This document shows positions 26,338 through 36,941 of a stretch of DNA of 64,000 nt, piece after piece. Position 1 is the stretch's first letter. Each line of letters opens with the position of its first letter. The stretch spans positions 37,115 to 101,114 of the forward strand of contig DASXPS010000019.1 of NCBI GenBank assembly GCA_036493475.1. Direction: 5' to 3'. Position numbers and translations under genes: made by a program. The notes beneath the pieces are model-generated. The model did no database searches and had not been told where the DNA came from. It saw only the letters and a program-made list of their open reading frames with translations. This DNA comes from Sporichthyaceae bacterium (GTDB lineage Bacteria > Actinomycetota > Actinomycetes > Sporichthyales > Sporichthyaceae).

Positions 26338-27605
26338 CCGGCACCGTCCGGCAGCACCACGGTCAGCCCGCGCAGCAACGAACCGGCGAGCAGCAGACCG
26401 ACGTCGCCATAGTCCCGATCGGCGCCGCCGCCGAGCACCGCGAGGATCTGGCTCAGCGCAACGCGGTCACTGACGCTGCCCACCGCGCCGATACCGCCAT
26501 AGGTCACCGCCGGGGCGAGCTGGGCCGGACCGGGCATCGCCGACTGCGGCTTCCCGGCTCCCGACGTGCCGCAGTTCGGGCCGTCCAACCCGGGGTAGCG
26601 CGGACAATCGGCCGGCCCGTAGACATGCAGTGGGGCGGGGTCGATCTCCACGTCCAGGCCGATCTTGCCGCCGGGGTGGATGGCCAATCCGCCAAGGAAA
26701 TCCCCGAGGTTCACGAACCCGTCGCTGAAGGCCCTCGGGTGCTTGCCGAAGGCCCCGATGATGCCCGCACTCTGGTGGCTGACCTGGATCAGGTTGTCGC
26801 TGTTGGTGGACAGCAGGTCCTTGGCGTTGCGCGCCAGTCCCAGCCCGCCGGAGAGCAGTTCCACGAACTTCGCCTGACGGGCCACCAGATCGCGCAGCAG
26901 CACCAACACGTCATCGACGGAATCCAGCAGCTTCGGCGTCTGTGTGGCGAACACCTCGAGCAGATCCGCGGCGCCGGTGATGTCCTGCTGCAACAGCGGC
27001 AACTGCGGGCGGAGCTGTTTGAGGTAGGCGTCGGTGCGACCGATCAGGGAGTTGATCTGCGAGCCGCGGCCGTTCAACGCCTGGGCCAGCGCGCCGAGGG
27101 TCTCGGCCAGCTTCGCCGGTTGCACGGCGGTGAGCACCCGGTAGAGCTTGCCGAACACGTCGGAGAGTTCGAGGGTCTGCGCCGAGGTGTCCTGCGGAAT
27201 CACCGCGCCGTTGCGGATGGACTGCGGGCTCGGCGCGGTCGGCGGCAACAACTCGACGAAGTCCTGGCCGAACACGTTGGCGGGCAGCGACCGCGCAGTG
27301 ACCCCGGCAGGTATCGAATGCGCCTTGGCCGGGTTCAGCCGCAGCTTGACCCGGGCGCCGGGTTTGCCGAACTCGCGGTGAATGGAGTCGACCCGGCCGA
27401 CCACTACCCCGCGCATCTTCACGTCCGAGCCGGTCACCAGGGCATCGCCGGCGTTGGACAACTGCGCACTGGCCTCCACCCGCTTGCCGATCGCGCCGCT
27501 GAACTGGGCCAGCACCAGGGCGATCAATGCCACGACCACGCCCAGGTAGATCAGCCCGCGGGTCATCAACCGGGTGCGGCTCGGCCCGTGCACTCCCCGG
27601 CTCAT
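26334..27605 (-). CDS. mceA: Mce family protein MceA
   Basis: Protein of 423 aa. Membrane helix LIYLGVVVALIALVLAQFSG, MCE domain (ASAQLSNAGDALVTGSDVKM, RGVVVGRVDSI, FGQDFVELLPP), then the helical part and a long C-terminal extension containing DCPRYPGLDGPNC. Together with MceB-F it should build the periplasmic lipid channel above the YrbE permease. ATG 27605 lies 7 bp after the yrbEB stop. No mkl/mceG ATPase gene is in the window, so the ATPase must be encoded elsewhere, as in mycobacteria. Confidence 0.92.
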   Translation of the reverse strand: MSRGVHGPSRTRLMTRGLIYLGVVVALIALVLAQFSGAIGKRVEASAQLSNAGDALVTGSDVKMRGVVVGRVDSIHREFGKPGARVKLRLNPAKAHSIPAGVTARSLPANVFGQDFVELLPPTAPSPQSIRNGAVIPQDTSAQTLELSDVFGKLYRVLTAVQPAKLAETLGALAQALNGRGSQINSLIGRTDAYLKQLRPQLPLLQQDITGAADLLEVFATQTPKLLDSVDDVLVLLRDLVARQAKFVELLSGGLGLARNAKDLLSTNSDNLIQVSHQSAGIIGAFGKHPRAFSDGFVNLGDFLGGLAIHPGGKIGLDVEIDPAPLHVYGPADCPRYPGLDGPNCGTSGAGKPQSAMPGPAQLAPAVTYGGIGAVGSVSDRVALSQILAVLGGGADRDYGDVGLLLAGSLLRGLTVVLPDGAG

Positions 27606-27612
27606 GGCGCGC

Positions 27613-28452
27613 TCACCCGCTGATCCGCACGCCGGGGTCGTAACCCCAGAACGCCAGGGTCAGGAACATGTCCACCACGATGATCACGATCAGGCTGGCC
27701 CGGATGGCGCGGCCGGTAGCCCGACCCACACCTTCCGGTCCACCCGAGGCACTGAAGCCGTAATAGCAATGGATCAAGGTGGTCAGCACGATGAAGATGG
27801 CCACCTTCAGCGTGGACAGCACGATGTCGAACGGGTTGAGGAACGCCAGGAAATAGTGCTCGTAGGTGCCCACCGACTGACCGAAGAACACGGTGACCAC
27901 CAACCGGGTGGCGAAGTACGAACCGAAGAGCCCGACCACGTACAGCGGCAGGATCGCCAACATCGAGGCCACCAGCCGGGTGCTCACCAGGTAGGGCACC
28001 GGGCGCACGGCCATCACCTCGAGCGCGTCGATCTCCTCGGCGATGCGCATCGCGCCCAGTTGTGCGGTGTACCGACAGCCCACCTGCGCGGCGAACGCGG
28101 TGGCCGCTATCAGTGGCGCGAACTCGCGGGTGTTGGCCAACGCGGAGACGAAACCCGCGAACGGAGCCAGGCCGATGATGTCCAGACCGGTGAACCCGGC
28201 GATGCCCACCGAGGTGCCGACGAACGCCGACAGCAGCAGCATCACCCCCATGATCCCGCCGCCCACCAACAGGGCCCGGCCCCAGGAGATGTCCGAGAGC
28301 AGCCGGCCGATCTCCTTGCGGTAGTGCTTGACCGCGAACGGGATGTAGGCGAAGCCGCGGCCGAAGAACGTCAACTGCTCGCCCAGTGCGACCAGGCCAT
28401 CGACCAGCCCGCGCAGCGGCAGCAGCGCACGGGGCATCGGTTCCGCGGCCAC
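27613..28452 (-). CDS. yrbEB: YrbE/MlaE-type permease B
   Basis: Integral membrane protein of 279 aa with five or six hydrophobic helices, the MlaE (DUF140) family. The conserved cytoplasmic loop EEIDALEVMAVRPVPYLV is the coupling helix that contacts the ATPase. Starts with GTG 28452 immediately after the yrbEA stop codon (TGAGTG), with an alternative ATG at 28437. With yrbEA it forms the permease dimer of the Mce lipid importer. Confidence 0.92.
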   Translation of the reverse strand: MAAEPMPRALLPLRGLVDGLVALGEQLTFFGRGFAYIPFAVKHYRKEIGRLLSDISWGRALLVGGGIMGVMLLLSAFVGTSVGIAGFTGLDIIGLAPFAGFVSALANTREFAPLIAATAFAAQVGCRYTAQLGAMRIAEEIDALEVMAVRPVPYLVSTRLVASMLAILPLYVVGLFGSYFATRLVVTVFFGQSVGTYEHYFLAFLNPFDIVLSTLKVAIFIVLTTLIHCYYGFSASGGPEGVGRATGRAIRASLIVIIVVDMFLTLAFWGYDPGVRISG

Positions 28453-29307
28453 TCAGACCACCTGCGGCGGTGCGATCAACAGGTAGGCCTGGGTCATCAC
28501 GATGTTCATGCTGAACAACAGCAGGAAGGTGAGCACCACGGACTGGTTGACCGCTTCGGCCACACCCTTCGGTCCGCCCTTGGCATTCAGGCCCTTGTGC
28601 GCGGCCACGATCGCGGCCAGGAAGCCGAAGATCGCGGCCTTCAGCTCGGCGACGATGAAGTCGCCGGGGGTGGCGAACGCGGTCAGCGACGATAGATAGG
28701 CGCCGGCCGTGCCGTGCTGCACGTAGACGTTGAACAGGAAGCCGGCCAGCACACCGGTCATGGCGACCAGGGCGCAGAGCAGCACCCCGATCACGACCAG
28801 GGCGGCCACCCGCGGCACCACCAGTCGCCGGATCGGCGAGACGCCCATCACCCGCATCGCGTCGAGTTCCTCACGGATGTTGCGCGCGCCGAGGTCGGAG
28901 CAGATCGCCGAGCCGGCGGCACCGGCCAACAGCAGCGCGGTGACCACCGGGGCACCCTCGCGGATCACGCCCAGGCCGTTGACGGCGCCGACGAACGAGG
29001 TGGCGCCCACCTGTGCGGCCAGGCTGCCCACGTTGATCGCCACGATGATGCCGAACGGGATGGCGACCAAGAGCGCGGGCAGCAGGCTGACGCTGACCAC
29101 GAACCAGGCCTGCAGCACGAACTCGCCCCACGGGAACTGGCCGCGGGCCAGGTCCCGGACCAGAAACCGCAAGGATTCCCCGGACAGCGAGGTGAGCTGC
29201 CCGACGGTGACCAGCGAACGATCCACCGGCCCGGGCAGCCGCCAACCACCGGCGCGCCGGACGCGCGAGGTGGGGCGCAGTGCCTCGTCGGCCATGGGAC
29301 GGTTCAT
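28453..29307 (-). CDS. yrbEA: YrbE/MlaE-type permease A
   Basis: Integral membrane protein of 284 aa, first gene of the mce operon. The conserved loop REELDAMRVMGVSPIRRLVV and the helices around VVTALLLAGAAGSAICSDLG identify MlaE-type permeases. A cytoplasmic Arg-rich N terminus precedes the first helix. Start ATG 29307 is one base after GGAGGG and a second ATG at 29295 is 13 bases after it, so the true start is unsettled. Transcription must begin in the 153-bp gap shared with the divergent fadD. Confidence 0.9.
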   Translation of the reverse strand: MNRPMADEALRPTSRVRRAGGWRLPGPVDRSLVTVGQLTSLSGESLRFLVRDLARGQFPWGEFVLQAWFVVSVSLLPALLVAIPFGIIVAINVGSLAAQVGATSFVGAVNGLGVIREGAPVVTALLLAGAAGSAICSDLGARNIREELDAMRVMGVSPIRRLVVPRVAALVVIGVLLCALVAMTGVLAGFLFNVYVQHGTAGAYLSSLTAFATPGDFIVAELKAAIFGFLAAIVAAHKGLNAKGGPKGVAEAVNQSVVLTFLLLFSMNIVMTQAYLLIAPPQVV

Positions 29308-29411
29308 CCCTCCGCGAGGGGGAACGCAGCCGGGCGGATGCGGGACGACCGGCGGGACACCGACACCCTAGTGGGGCTGCCGCGAGCCGAATCCGGCCTG
29401 CTCCCCCGGTC

Positions 29412-29425
29412 TGCCGCCGGCGGCA
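29412..29425. promoter_or_regulatory. Palindrome in the mce/fadD divergent region
   Basis: TGCCGCCGGCGGCA is a perfect 14-bp palindrome in the 153-bp gap (29308-29460) between the divergently transcribed mce operon and fadD, 35 bp before the fadD start. It could be an operator for a regulator controlling both units. In a GC-rich genome chance palindromes of G and C occur, so support is limited. I saw no clear sigma-70 type promoter elements in this gap. Confidence 0.3.
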
Positions 29426-29460
29426 CGGCCGGGCCGGAACCGTGCTCTTAAGCTGGGGCC

Positions 29461-31203
29461 ATGGGATTGGCGGCGATTCTGCGGCCGGCCGCGCGCCGGA
29501 TGGGTGGCGCCGCACGGCTGGCGGTTGCCGCCGCAGAGCTGACCCGGTCCTTACCGGTGGACACGATCCGCGCGATGCGGTTCACCCTGGCCCAACCGGG
29601 ACCGATCCTGGCCGCCGCCCTGGGCGCTGCGCGCAGCCGGGTGGTTCCGCCATTGCGCCCGGACCTGACGCTACGTCAGCTCGATGCGCTGCGCCGGGAC
29701 GGTCTCGGGCTGAGCGGGGCGATGGCCGCCGCCGTCGCCATGGACCCGACCGCGGTCGCGGTGATCGACGACGAGGGAACGTACAGCCGCGGGGAACTGA
29801 CCGACGACGCACGCCGCCTCGCCGCGGCACTGTCCGACCTGGGAGTTTCCTCCGGCGACCGGGTGGGCATCGGCTGCCGCAACCATGCCGGCTTCGTGCT
29901 CGCGCTGCTCGCGCTGGCCCGACTGGGCGCGGATGCGGTGCTGCTGAACACCGGCGCCGGCCCCGAGCAGGTCGCCCGGGTGGTCTCCGCGCAGCGGATC
30001 CGGCTGTTGATCGCCGATGCGGACCTGGAGTTGCCCGTCCTGCCGCCCGAGGTGCGCACGATCACTGCCTGGCCGTCGACCAGTATCGCCGGCCCGACGC
30101 TGCGCAGCCTCATCAAGAGCGTCCGCCGTGACCGCGACGTGCGCCGCCCCGATCGGGCCGGTCGGTTGATCGTGCTGACCTCCGGTACCACCGGCACACC
30201 GAAGGGCGCGGCGCGCCCGGAGCCGTCCGCCGCCGCCGGGTTGATCGCGATCGCCGGGCTGCTCGGTCGGGTGCCGTTGCGGGCCGAGGAGATGACGGCC
30301 ATCCCCGCGCCGCTGTTCCACGCCTGGGGACTGGGTGGGTTGCAGTTGGCCCTGGCCGGGCGGGCGCCGGTGCTGTTGTCCCGCCACTTCGATGCCGAGG
30401 CCACCTTCGCCGCGATCGAGGCCCACCGGGTGCGCCAACTGTTCGTGGTGCCGGTGATGCTCAACCGGATGCTGGCGCTGCCCGAGGAGACCCGCCAGGC
30501 CTATGACACCTCGTCGGTGCGGTTGATCGTGAGTAGCGGCTCCGCGCTGCACCCGCGGACAGTGCACGAGGTCGCCGAGCAGTTCGGACCGGTGTTGCAC
30601 AACCTCTACGGGTCCACCGAGGTGTCCTGGGTCAGCATCGCGGGGCCGAAGGATCTCGCGGCCGAACCCGGCACCGCGGGCCGTCCCCCGCTGGCCACCC
30701 GGCTGCGCATCCTGGACGATGCCGGCGCCGGCTGCGCGACCGGTGCGGTGGGACGGATCTTCGTCGGGCACGCCATGTTGTTCAGCGGCTATCTGGAGAC
30801 GCCGGATGCCGACGGGGCGCCCACCGAGGGCCTGATGGCCACCGGCGATCTTGGTCACCTGGATGCCGAGGGCCGGTTGTTCGTGGACGGCCGGGAGGAC
30901 GACCTGGTGGTCAGCGGCGGGGAAAACATCTTTTGCCGCGAGGTCGCCGACGTGATCGCCGCGGTGCCCGGCGTCCTGGACGCCGCCGTGGTCGGCGTGC
31001 CGGACGCGGATTTCGGGCAGCGACTGGCGGCCTTCGTGGTGATCGCGCCCGGCTCCCCGATCACCGCCGAGGACGTGCGCCAGGTGGTGCGCACCCGCCT
31101 GGCCCGCCACGCGGTGCCCCGCGAGGTCACCTTCCTCCAGGAACTGCCGCGCAACGCCGCGGGCAAGGTGCTGGCCGGAGTGCTGCGCTCGAGCCTGGAG
31201 TGA
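29461..31203 (+). CDS. Fatty acyl-CoA/acyl-AMP ligase (FadD)
   Basis: Adenylate-forming enzyme of 580 aa. Core motifs: LIVLTSGTTGTPKGAAR (P-loop), NLYGSTEVSW, GDLGHLDAEGRLFVDGREDD and the C-terminal catalytic lysine in RNAAGKVLAG. It activates fatty acids as acyl-AMP and then acyl-CoA. The position next to yrbEA recalls fadD5 at the mycobacterial mce1 locus, although here it is divergent, not the first operon gene. The stop codon lies 2 bp before the next gene start, so the two are co-transcribed. Confidence 0.9.
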   Translation: MGLAAILRPAARRMGGAARLAVAAAELTRSLPVDTIRAMRFTLAQPGPILAAALGAARSRVVPPLRPDLTLRQLDALRRDGLGLSGAMAAAVAMDPTAVAVIDDEGTYSRGELTDDARRLAAALSDLGVSSGDRVGIGCRNHAGFVLALLALARLGADAVLLNTGAGPEQVARVVSAQRIRLLIADADLELPVLPPEVRTITAWPSTSIAGPTLRSLIKSVRRDRDVRRPDRAGRLIVLTSGTTGTPKGAARPEPSAAAGLIAIAGLLGRVPLRAEEMTAIPAPLFHAWGLGGLQLALAGRAPVLLSRHFDAEATFAAIEAHRVRQLFVVPVMLNRMLALPEETRQAYDTSSVRLIVSSGSALHPRTVHEVAEQFGPVLHNLYGSTEVSWVSIAGPKDLAAEPGTAGRPPLATRLRILDDAGAGCATGAVGRIFVGHAMLFSGYLETPDADGAPTEGLMATGDLGHLDAEGRLFVDGREDDLVVSGGENIFCREVADVIAAVPGVLDAAVVGVPDADFGQRLAAFVVIAPGSPITAEDVRQVVRTRLARHAVPREVTFLQELPRNAAGKVLAGVLRSSLE

Positions 31204-31205
31204 GA

Positions 31206-32768
31206 GTGCCGACCCGCGCCGACGTGGTGGTGGTCGGCGGCGGGCACAACGGACTGGTCGCGGCCTGCCTGCTGGCCCGGGCCGGGCTGTCGGTGGTGGT
31301 CTGCGAGGCCGCCGGGGTGCTCGGCGGGGCCGCGCGCACCGAATTCCCGTTCCCGGCCGCGCCGGAGCTGCGGCAGTCGACCGGGGCTTATCTACTCGGG
31401 CTGATGCCGCCGGAGCTTCTTGCGACCCTCGGTCTGGACCTGCCTCTGCGACGCCGCGACCCGCACTACGCCCTGCCGGCGCCGGCCGGGTCGGGGCTGC
31501 CCTCGTTGTTGTTGGGGTCGGATGCAGGAGCAAATACGGCCGCGCTGACCGCGGCCTTCTCTGCACGCGACGCCGCCGCGGACGCGGCACTGAATGCGGA
31601 GCTGGCCGCGCTGCGCAAGGACCTGGCGCCGGCCTGGCTGGCCGAACCGGGCTCCATCGAGCAGACCGCCGACCGCTACATCCGACCCGCGCTGCAGCGC
31701 ACGTTCGTCGACCTGTGTCACGGCTCGGTGCTGGCGTACCTGGACAGGTTCGGTTTCACCGCGCAGCGGTTGACCGCCATGTACGCGGTCACCGACGGCA
31801 TCTCCGGAGTGGCCGCCGGGCCGGACGACCCCGGCACCGGACACAACTTCCTGGCGCACAACATGGGCCGGCTGCCCGGCTCGGACGGCACCTGGATGAT
31901 CGTGGCCGGCGGCATGGGCACGGTCAGTGCCGCGCTGGCCGACGCCGCACGCGCGGCCGGGGCCCGGTTGTTCGTCGACTGCCCGGTGCACCGGATTGCG
32001 GTGAGCGGCGGCCGGGTGAGCGGGGTGGAGCTGGGCGAGCAGGCCATCGCGGCGTCGGTGGTCTTGGCCGCCTGCGACCCGTTCCGGTTGGCCGACCTGG
32101 CGGATCTGCCGCCGGATCTGACGCAGCGCCTGGAGTCCCTGTACCGACCCGGCGTGACCCTCAAGCTCAATCTCGCGTTGGATCGGCCCCCCGTGTTTCC
32201 GGGCCTGCACGGCCGCAGCACCGGCGGAGCCACTGTGCATCTGTTGCCCGGCGAGGATCGGCCGATCGACGCGGTGCAGCTGATGTGGGACGACGTGTGC
32301 GCGGGTCGGCTGCCCGAATTCCCCACCATCGAGTGGTACCTGCACACCACGGTCGATCCGAGCCTGCAGGATGCGGCCGGTCGGCACTCCTCGGCGCTGT
32401 TCGTGCAATCGGTGCCGCACCAGCCCGCGGGCTCGGACTGGAACAGCGAACTGGGCCCCTACGTCGGGCACTTGTTGGCCGTGTGCGACCGGTTCGCGCC
32501 CGGTACCAGCGCCTCCGTCGTGGACACCTTCGCGCTCCCCCCGCCGGGCATCCAGGAGCACTTCGGCATCACCGGCGGCCATATCCACCACGTCGACAAC
32601 ACCATCGCGTTCGACGCGCGGATGCCGTACGTCACCGGCATCGACGGCCTCTACGCGGGCTCCGCCGGTTGTCACCCGGCCGGCTCCGTCATCGGCGCGG
32701 CCGGCCACAACGCGGCCCAGCGAATCCTGGCCGACCTCGATCTGCTTTCCCGATGCACGCGCTGTTAG
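31206..32768 (+). CDS. Phytoene-desaturase-like FAD oxidoreductase
   Basis: Protein of 520 aa with an N-terminal FAD-binding motif VVVGGGHNGLVAACLLARAG, the GGAARTE segment of CrtI/phytoene dehydrogenase-like amine oxidases and a C-terminal GIDGLYAGSAGCHPAGSVIG that closes the FAD site. Substrate unknown; relatives desaturate or isomerise polyprenoids or act as retinol-type saturases. GTG 31206 is chosen since TGGAG precedes it with good spacing; GTG 31200, overlapping the fadD stop, is the alternative. Coupling with fadD and the mce operon suggests a lipid substrate. Confidence 0.85.
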   Translation: MPTRADVVVVGGGHNGLVAACLLARAGLSVVVCEAAGVLGGAARTEFPFPAAPELRQSTGAYLLGLMPPELLATLGLDLPLRRRDPHYALPAPAGSGLPSLLLGSDAGANTAALTAAFSARDAAADAALNAELAALRKDLAPAWLAEPGSIEQTADRYIRPALQRTFVDLCHGSVLAYLDRFGFTAQRLTAMYAVTDGISGVAAGPDDPGTGHNFLAHNMGRLPGSDGTWMIVAGGMGTVSAALADAARAAGARLFVDCPVHRIAVSGGRVSGVELGEQAIAASVVLAACDPFRLADLADLPPDLTQRLESLYRPGVTLKLNLALDRPPVFPGLHGRSTGGATVHLLPGEDRPIDAVQLMWDDVCAGRLPEFPTIEWYLHTTVDPSLQDAAGRHSSALFVQSVPHQPAGSDWNSELGPYVGHLLAVCDRFAPGTSASVVDTFALPPPGIQEHFGITGGHIHHVDNTIAFDARMPYVTGIDGLYAGSAGCHPAGSVIGAAGHNAAQRILADLDLLSRCTRC

Positions 32769-32914
32769 CCCCGAGACCGAACTGTTAACGGAATTCATGC
32801 TCCGGGCGGGTGAGGGATACCCGGCCGCAACTCCGCTCGGACAAAACAGGCGACTACCCTGGGAAGAACCCAAACGACTGACGCAGCGCACCGCCGGAAG
32901 AGGTCGATCCATCC

Positions 32915-35900
32915 GTGTCACCGAACCCCCAGTCCGATCCGATGGCCGGCTTCGGTCCCAACGAATGGCTGGTTGACGAGATCTACCAGCAGTACCTGGC
33001 GGACCCGAACTCGGTGGACCGAGCCTGGTGGGAGTTCTTCGCCGACTATCAACCCGGCACCGACGTGACGACCCGGCAGGTGAGCAGTCCCGCTCCGGAG
33101 CCGGCTCCGCCCGCGGCATCGCCGCCGGTAGCGTCACCGCTCGCGACGGCCGAGACCTCCGCGGCGCCGGCCGCCGCCCCCGCCGGCCCACTTTCCCCCA
33201 CGGTCGCCGCCGCCCCGGCGGTGCCCGCGCCCGCGGAGCACCCGGCCGCGGGAACCCGCACACCCGGTCCGTCCGGGACCAGGGTCACACCGATCCCCGC
33301 CGACCCGCCCGAGGACACCACTCCCGCCCGGGCCCCGGCCCCGGCACTGGACGGCAGCGCGGAGATCACCGCGCTGCGTGGCCCGGCCGCGCGCGTGGTG
33401 ACCAACATGCAGGCCAGCCTCTCGGTCCCCACGGCCACCTCGGTGCGCTCGGTGCCCGCGAAGCTGTTGATCGACAACCGGATCGTGATCAACAACCACC
33501 TGCGTCGCTCGCGCGGCGGCAAGGTGTCGTTCACCCACCTGATCGGCTACGCGCTGGTGCAGGCAGTTGCGGCCATGCCGGTGATGAACGCCGGCTACAC
33601 CGAGGTCGACGGCAAGCCCGCGGTGTCGCACCCGGCGCACGTCAACCTCGGCCTGGCCATCGATCTGGAGAAGCCGGACGGTTCCCGCACCCTGGTGGTG
33701 CCGTCCATCAAGGCCGCGGACACGTTGGACTTCGCGCAGTTCTGGGCGGCGTATGAGGACATCGTGCGCCGGGCCCGGAACAACAAGCTCACCGTCGATG
33801 ACTTCGCCGGCACCACGATCTCCATCACCAACCCCGGCACCATCGGCACGCAGCACTCGGTGCCACGTCTGATGGTGGGTCAGGGCGCGATTCTCGGCGT
33901 CGGCGCTATGGAATATCCGGCCGAGTACCAGGGCGCCTCGCCGGAGACCCTGGCGACCATGGCGATCAGCAAGACCATGACGCTGACCTCCACCTACGAC
34001 CACCGGATCATCCAGGGCGCCCAGTCCGGGGACTTCCTGCGCCGCATCCACCAGTTGCTGCTGGGCGAGGACGAGTTCTTCGACGGCATCTTCCGTGCGC
34101 TGCGCATCCCCTACGAGCCGATCCGCTGGGAGACCGACATCTCGGCCTCGCACGAGGACCAGGTGTCCAAGCAGGCCCGGGTGCACGAACTGATCCACGC
34201 CTACCGCACCCGCGGTCACCTGATGGCCGACACCGACCCGCTGGAGTACCAGCAGCGCTCGCACCCGGACCTGGACATCGTCACCCACGGCTTGACGCTG
34301 TGGGACCTGGACCGCGAGTTCGTCTCCGGCACCACCTTCGCGCTGTCCGGGCTGATGAAACTGCGCGACATCCTGGGCGTGCTGCGCAGCTCCTACTGCC
34401 GCACGGTCGGCATCGAATACATGCACATGCAGAACCCGCGCGAGCGGCTGTGGATCCAGGAGCGGGTGGAACGCGCCCCGGACCGGCTGCCCCGCGAGGA
34501 GCAGTTGCGCATCCTGCGCAAGCTCAATGAGGCCGAGGCCTTCGAGACCTTCCTGCAGACCAAATACGTCGGGCAGAAGCGGTTCTCCCTGGAGGGCGGT
34601 GAGTCCGTCATCGCCCTGGTGGACGCGGTGCTCACCGCGGCCGCCCAGGAGGGCCTGGACGAGGTCGGCATCGGCATGCCGCACCGCGGCCGGCTCAACG
34701 TGCTGGCCAACGTGGTCGGCAAGTCCTACAGCCAGATCTTCCGGGAGTTCGAGGGCAACCTCGACCCGAAGTCGATGCACGGCTCCGGTGACGTGAAGTA
34801 CCACCTCGGCCAGGAGGGCACCTACACCGCGCACGACGGTACCCAGATCGCGGTGAGTCTGGCCGCGAACCCGTCGCACCTGGAGGCGGTGAACCCGGTG
34901 CTGGAAGGCATCGTGCGCGCCAAGCAGGACATCCTGGACCGCGGCATGACCGGGTTCACCGTGTTGCCGTTGCTCATGCACGGCGACGCCGCGTTCGCCG
35001 GGCAGGGCGTGGTCGCGGAAACCCTGGAACTGTCCCAGCTGCGCGGCTACCGCACCGGCGGCACCGTGCATCTCGTGGTGAACAACCAGGTCGGTTTCAC
35101 CACCGCGCCGACCGCGAGCCGATCCAGCCTGTACGCCACCGACGTGGCGCGCACCGTGCAAGCACCGATCTTCCACGTCAACGGTGACGACCCAGAGGGC
35201 TGCGTGCGCGTGGCGCGGCTCGCCTTCGACTTCCGGCAGGCGTTCAAGAAGGACGTCGTCATCGACATGATCTGCTACCGGCGCCGTGGTCACAACGAGG
35301 GCGACGACCCCTCGATGACCCAGCCGCTGATGTACGACCTGATCGATGCCAAGCGCTCGGTGCGCAAGCTGTACACCGAGTCCCTGATCGGCCGCGGTGA
35401 CATCACGCTGGAGGAGGCCGAGGCGGCGCTGAAGGACTACCGCGACCAGTTGGAGAAGGTGTTCGCGGATACCCGCGGCGCGCAGACCACGCCGACCACG
35501 GTGCCCGCCACCTACAACGTGGCGACGCCGGCGGTCGGGCTGAACACGGCGATCAGCACCGACACGCTCAAGCGCATCGTGGAGTCGCAGATCGCGCTGC
35601 CGCCGGGCTTCAACGTGCACCCGCGGGTGCAGCCGCTGCTGCAGAAGCGAGCGGCGATGATCGAGACCGGCAACATCGACTGGGGCTTCGGTGAGCTGAT
35701 CGCGTTCGGTTCGCTGCTGCTGGAGGGCCGTCCGGTCCGGTTGGCCGGGCAGGACTCCCGTCGCGGAACGTTCGTGCAGCGGCACTCGGTGCTGGTGGAC
35801 CGCACCAGCGGCGCGGAGTACAACCCGCTGGCCAACCTGGACCCCGACCAGGGCACGTTCTACGTCTACGACTCGCTGCTCTCGGAGTACGCCGCGCTCG

Positions 35901-36694
35901 GCTTCGAGTACGGCTACTCGGTGGCCCGCCCGGACGCGCTGGTGCTGTGGGAGGCGCAGTTCGGCGACTTCGTCAACGGCGCGCAGTCGATCATCGACGA
36001 GTTCATCTCCTCCGGTGAGCAGAAGTGGGGCCAGCGTTCCGGCGTGGTCATGCTGCTGCCGCACGGCCTGGAGGGCCAGGGCCCTGACCACTCCTCCGGT
36101 CGCCCGGAGCGCTTCCTGCAGCTGTGCGCGCAGGACAACATGACCGTGGCCATCCCGACCACCCCGGCCAATCACTTCCACCTGCTGCGTTGGCAGGCGA
36201 TCTCGCCGCACCACCGGCCGTTGGTGGTCTTCACGCCGAAGTCGCTGCTGCGTCACCGCGCGGCGGTATCCGACCCGGCCGAGTTCACCTCCGGGCATTT
36301 CCAGCCGGTGCTGGCCGACCCGAAGGTGACCGACCCGAACGCGATACGCCGGGTGCTGCTGTGCACCGGGAAGGTCTACTACGACCTGGCCGCGCACCAT
36401 GACGAGCACCCGGACACCGCGGTCGTGCGGGTGGAGCAGCTCTATCCGCTGCCGGTTACCGAAATGGAGGCCACCCTCGCGCTGTACCCGAACGCGAGCG
36501 ACGTGCGCTGGGTGCAGGAGGAGGCGGCCAATCAGGGCGGCTGGCCGTTCATGGCCCTGCACCTGCCCGAGCACCTCGGCGGGCGCACGCTCAAGCGGGT
36601 TTCTCGCCAGGCCTCCTCCGCGCCCGCGGTCGGCTCGCATTCGGTGCACGACTACGAGCAGCAACAGGTGGTCGAGCAGGCCTTCGCGCGCTGA
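32915..36694 (+). CDS. kgd: Multifunctional 2-oxoglutarate decarboxylase/dehydrogenase (E1-E2)
   Basis: Protein of 1259 aa, close to mycobacterial KGD (about 1230). N-terminal targeting-like segment [20 protein letters not shown], a Pro/Ala-rich linker (about 55-150), an E2o-like acyltransferase domain with [16 protein letters not shown] near residues 358-373, then the thiamine-diphosphate E1o domain ([38 protein letters not shown]). The E1/E2 fusion is an actinobacterial trait: it makes succinyl-CoA with a lipoylated E2p and E3, and also decarboxylates 2-oxoglutarate. GTG 32915 with AGAGG upstream. The 146 bp before it hold the promoter region; no operator was recognised. Confidence 0.95.
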   Translation: MSPNPQSDPMAGFGPNEWLVDEIYQQYLADPNSVDRAWWEFFADYQPGTDVTTRQVSSPAPEPAPPAASPPVASPLATAETSAAPAAAPAGPLSPTVAAAPAVPAPAEHPAAGTRTPGPSGTRVTPIPADPPEDTTPARAPAPALDGSAEITALRGPAARVVTNMQASLSVPTATSVRSVPAKLLIDNRIVINNHLRRSRGGKVSFTHLIGYALVQAVAAMPVMNAGYTEVDGKPAVSHPAHVNLGLAIDLEKPDGSRTLVVPSIKAADTLDFAQFWAAYEDIVRRARNNKLTVDDFAGTTISITNPGTIGTQHSVPRLMVGQGAILGVGAMEYPAEYQGASPETLATMAISKTMTLTSTYDHRIIQGAQSGDFLRRIHQLLLGEDEFFDGIFRALRIPYEPIRWETDISASHEDQVSKQARVHELIHAYRTRGHLMADTDPLEYQQRSHPDLDIVTHGLTLWDLDREFVSGTTFALSGLMKLRDILGVLRSSYCRTVGIEYMHMQNPRERLWIQERVERAPDRLPREEQLRILRKLNEAEAFETFLQTKYVGQKRFSLEGGESVIALVDAVLTAAAQEGLDEVGIGMPHRGRLNVLANVVGKSYSQIFREFEGNLDPKSMHGSGDVKYHLGQEGTYTAHDGTQIAVSLAANPSHLEAVNPVLEGIVRAKQDILDRGMTGFTVLPLLMHGDAAFAGQGVVAETLELSQLRGYRTGGTVHLVVNNQVGFTTAPTASRSSLYATDVARTVQAPIFHVNGDDPEGCVRVARLAFDFRQAFKKDVVIDMICYRRRGHNEGDDPSMTQPLMYDLIDAKRSVRKLYTESLIGRGDITLEEAEAALKDYRDQLEKVFADTRGAQTTPTTVPATYNVATPAVGLNTAISTDTLKRIVESQIALPPGFNVHPRVQPLLQKRAAMIETGNIDWGFGELIAFGSLLLEGRPVRLAGQDSRRGTFVQRHSVLVDRTSGAEYNPLANLDPDQGTFYVYDSLLSEYAALGFEYGYSVARPDALVLWEAQFGDFVNGAQSIIDEFISSGEQKWGQRSGVVMLLPHGLEGQGPDHSSGRPERFLQLCAQDNMTVAIPTTPANHFHLLRWQAISPHHRPLVVFTPKSLLRHRAAVSDPAEFTSGHFQPVLADPKVTDPNAIRRVLLCTGKVYYDLAAHHDEHPDTAVVRVEQLYPLPVTEMEATLALYPNASDVRWVQEEAANQGGWPFMALHLPEHLGGRTLKRVSRQASSAPAVGSHSVHDYEQQQVVEQAFAR

Positions 36695-36711
36695 GAGCAG
36701 GCGGCTCAATC

Positions 36712-36888
36712 GTGTATTTCACCGACCGGGGCATTGAAGAACTCATCGAACGACGCGGCGCGGAAACCGTGGACCTGGCCTGGCTGGGCGCCCGGCTCGC
36801 CGAGTTCGTCGATCTCAACCCGGAGTTCGAGGTCCCGATCGAGCGGCTGGCCACCTGGCTGGCTCGGCTGGACGACGAGGACGACTGA
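36712..36888 (+). CDS. DUF6104-type small protein, 58 aa
   Basis: From GTG 36712 the frame reads VYFTDRGIEELIERRG, then AWLGARLAEFVDLNPEFE and a tail of LARLDDEDD. A small protein of this kind lies directly downstream of kgd in many actinobacteria and is annotated as DUF6104; that is recalled family knowledge. It is acidic and helical with no membrane segment. It starts 17 bp after the kgd stop and ends at a strong hairpin, so it shares the kgd transcript. Its role is unknown; a function in the 2-oxoglutarate complex is only suggested by position. Confidence 0.8.
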   Translation: MYFTDRGIEELIERRGAETVDLAWLGARLAEFVDLNPEFEVPIERLATWLARLDDEDD

Positions 36889-36896
36889 ACGACAAA

Positions 36897-36941
36897 AGGC
36901 CCGTGACGGCGCCGACTGGATGTCAGCGCTGACACGGGCCT
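36897..36941 (+). terminator. Terminator-like hairpin after the kgd operon
   Basis: AGGCCCGTG (36897-36905) pairs with CACGGGCCT (36933-36941); inside lies the perfect palindrome TGTCAGCGCTGACA (36921-36934). It is 8 bp after the DUF6104 stop. No long U-tract follows. The rest of the gap to 37095 shows nothing recognised. Confidence 0.6.

Noticed and set aside
24332..26344. Very long open frames (500-670 codons) opposite or shifted against mce, kgd, serS and other genes
   Set aside because: High-GC DNA gives long spurious frames; these are Arg/Gly/His-rich, lack RBS and domains, and lie over well-supported genes.
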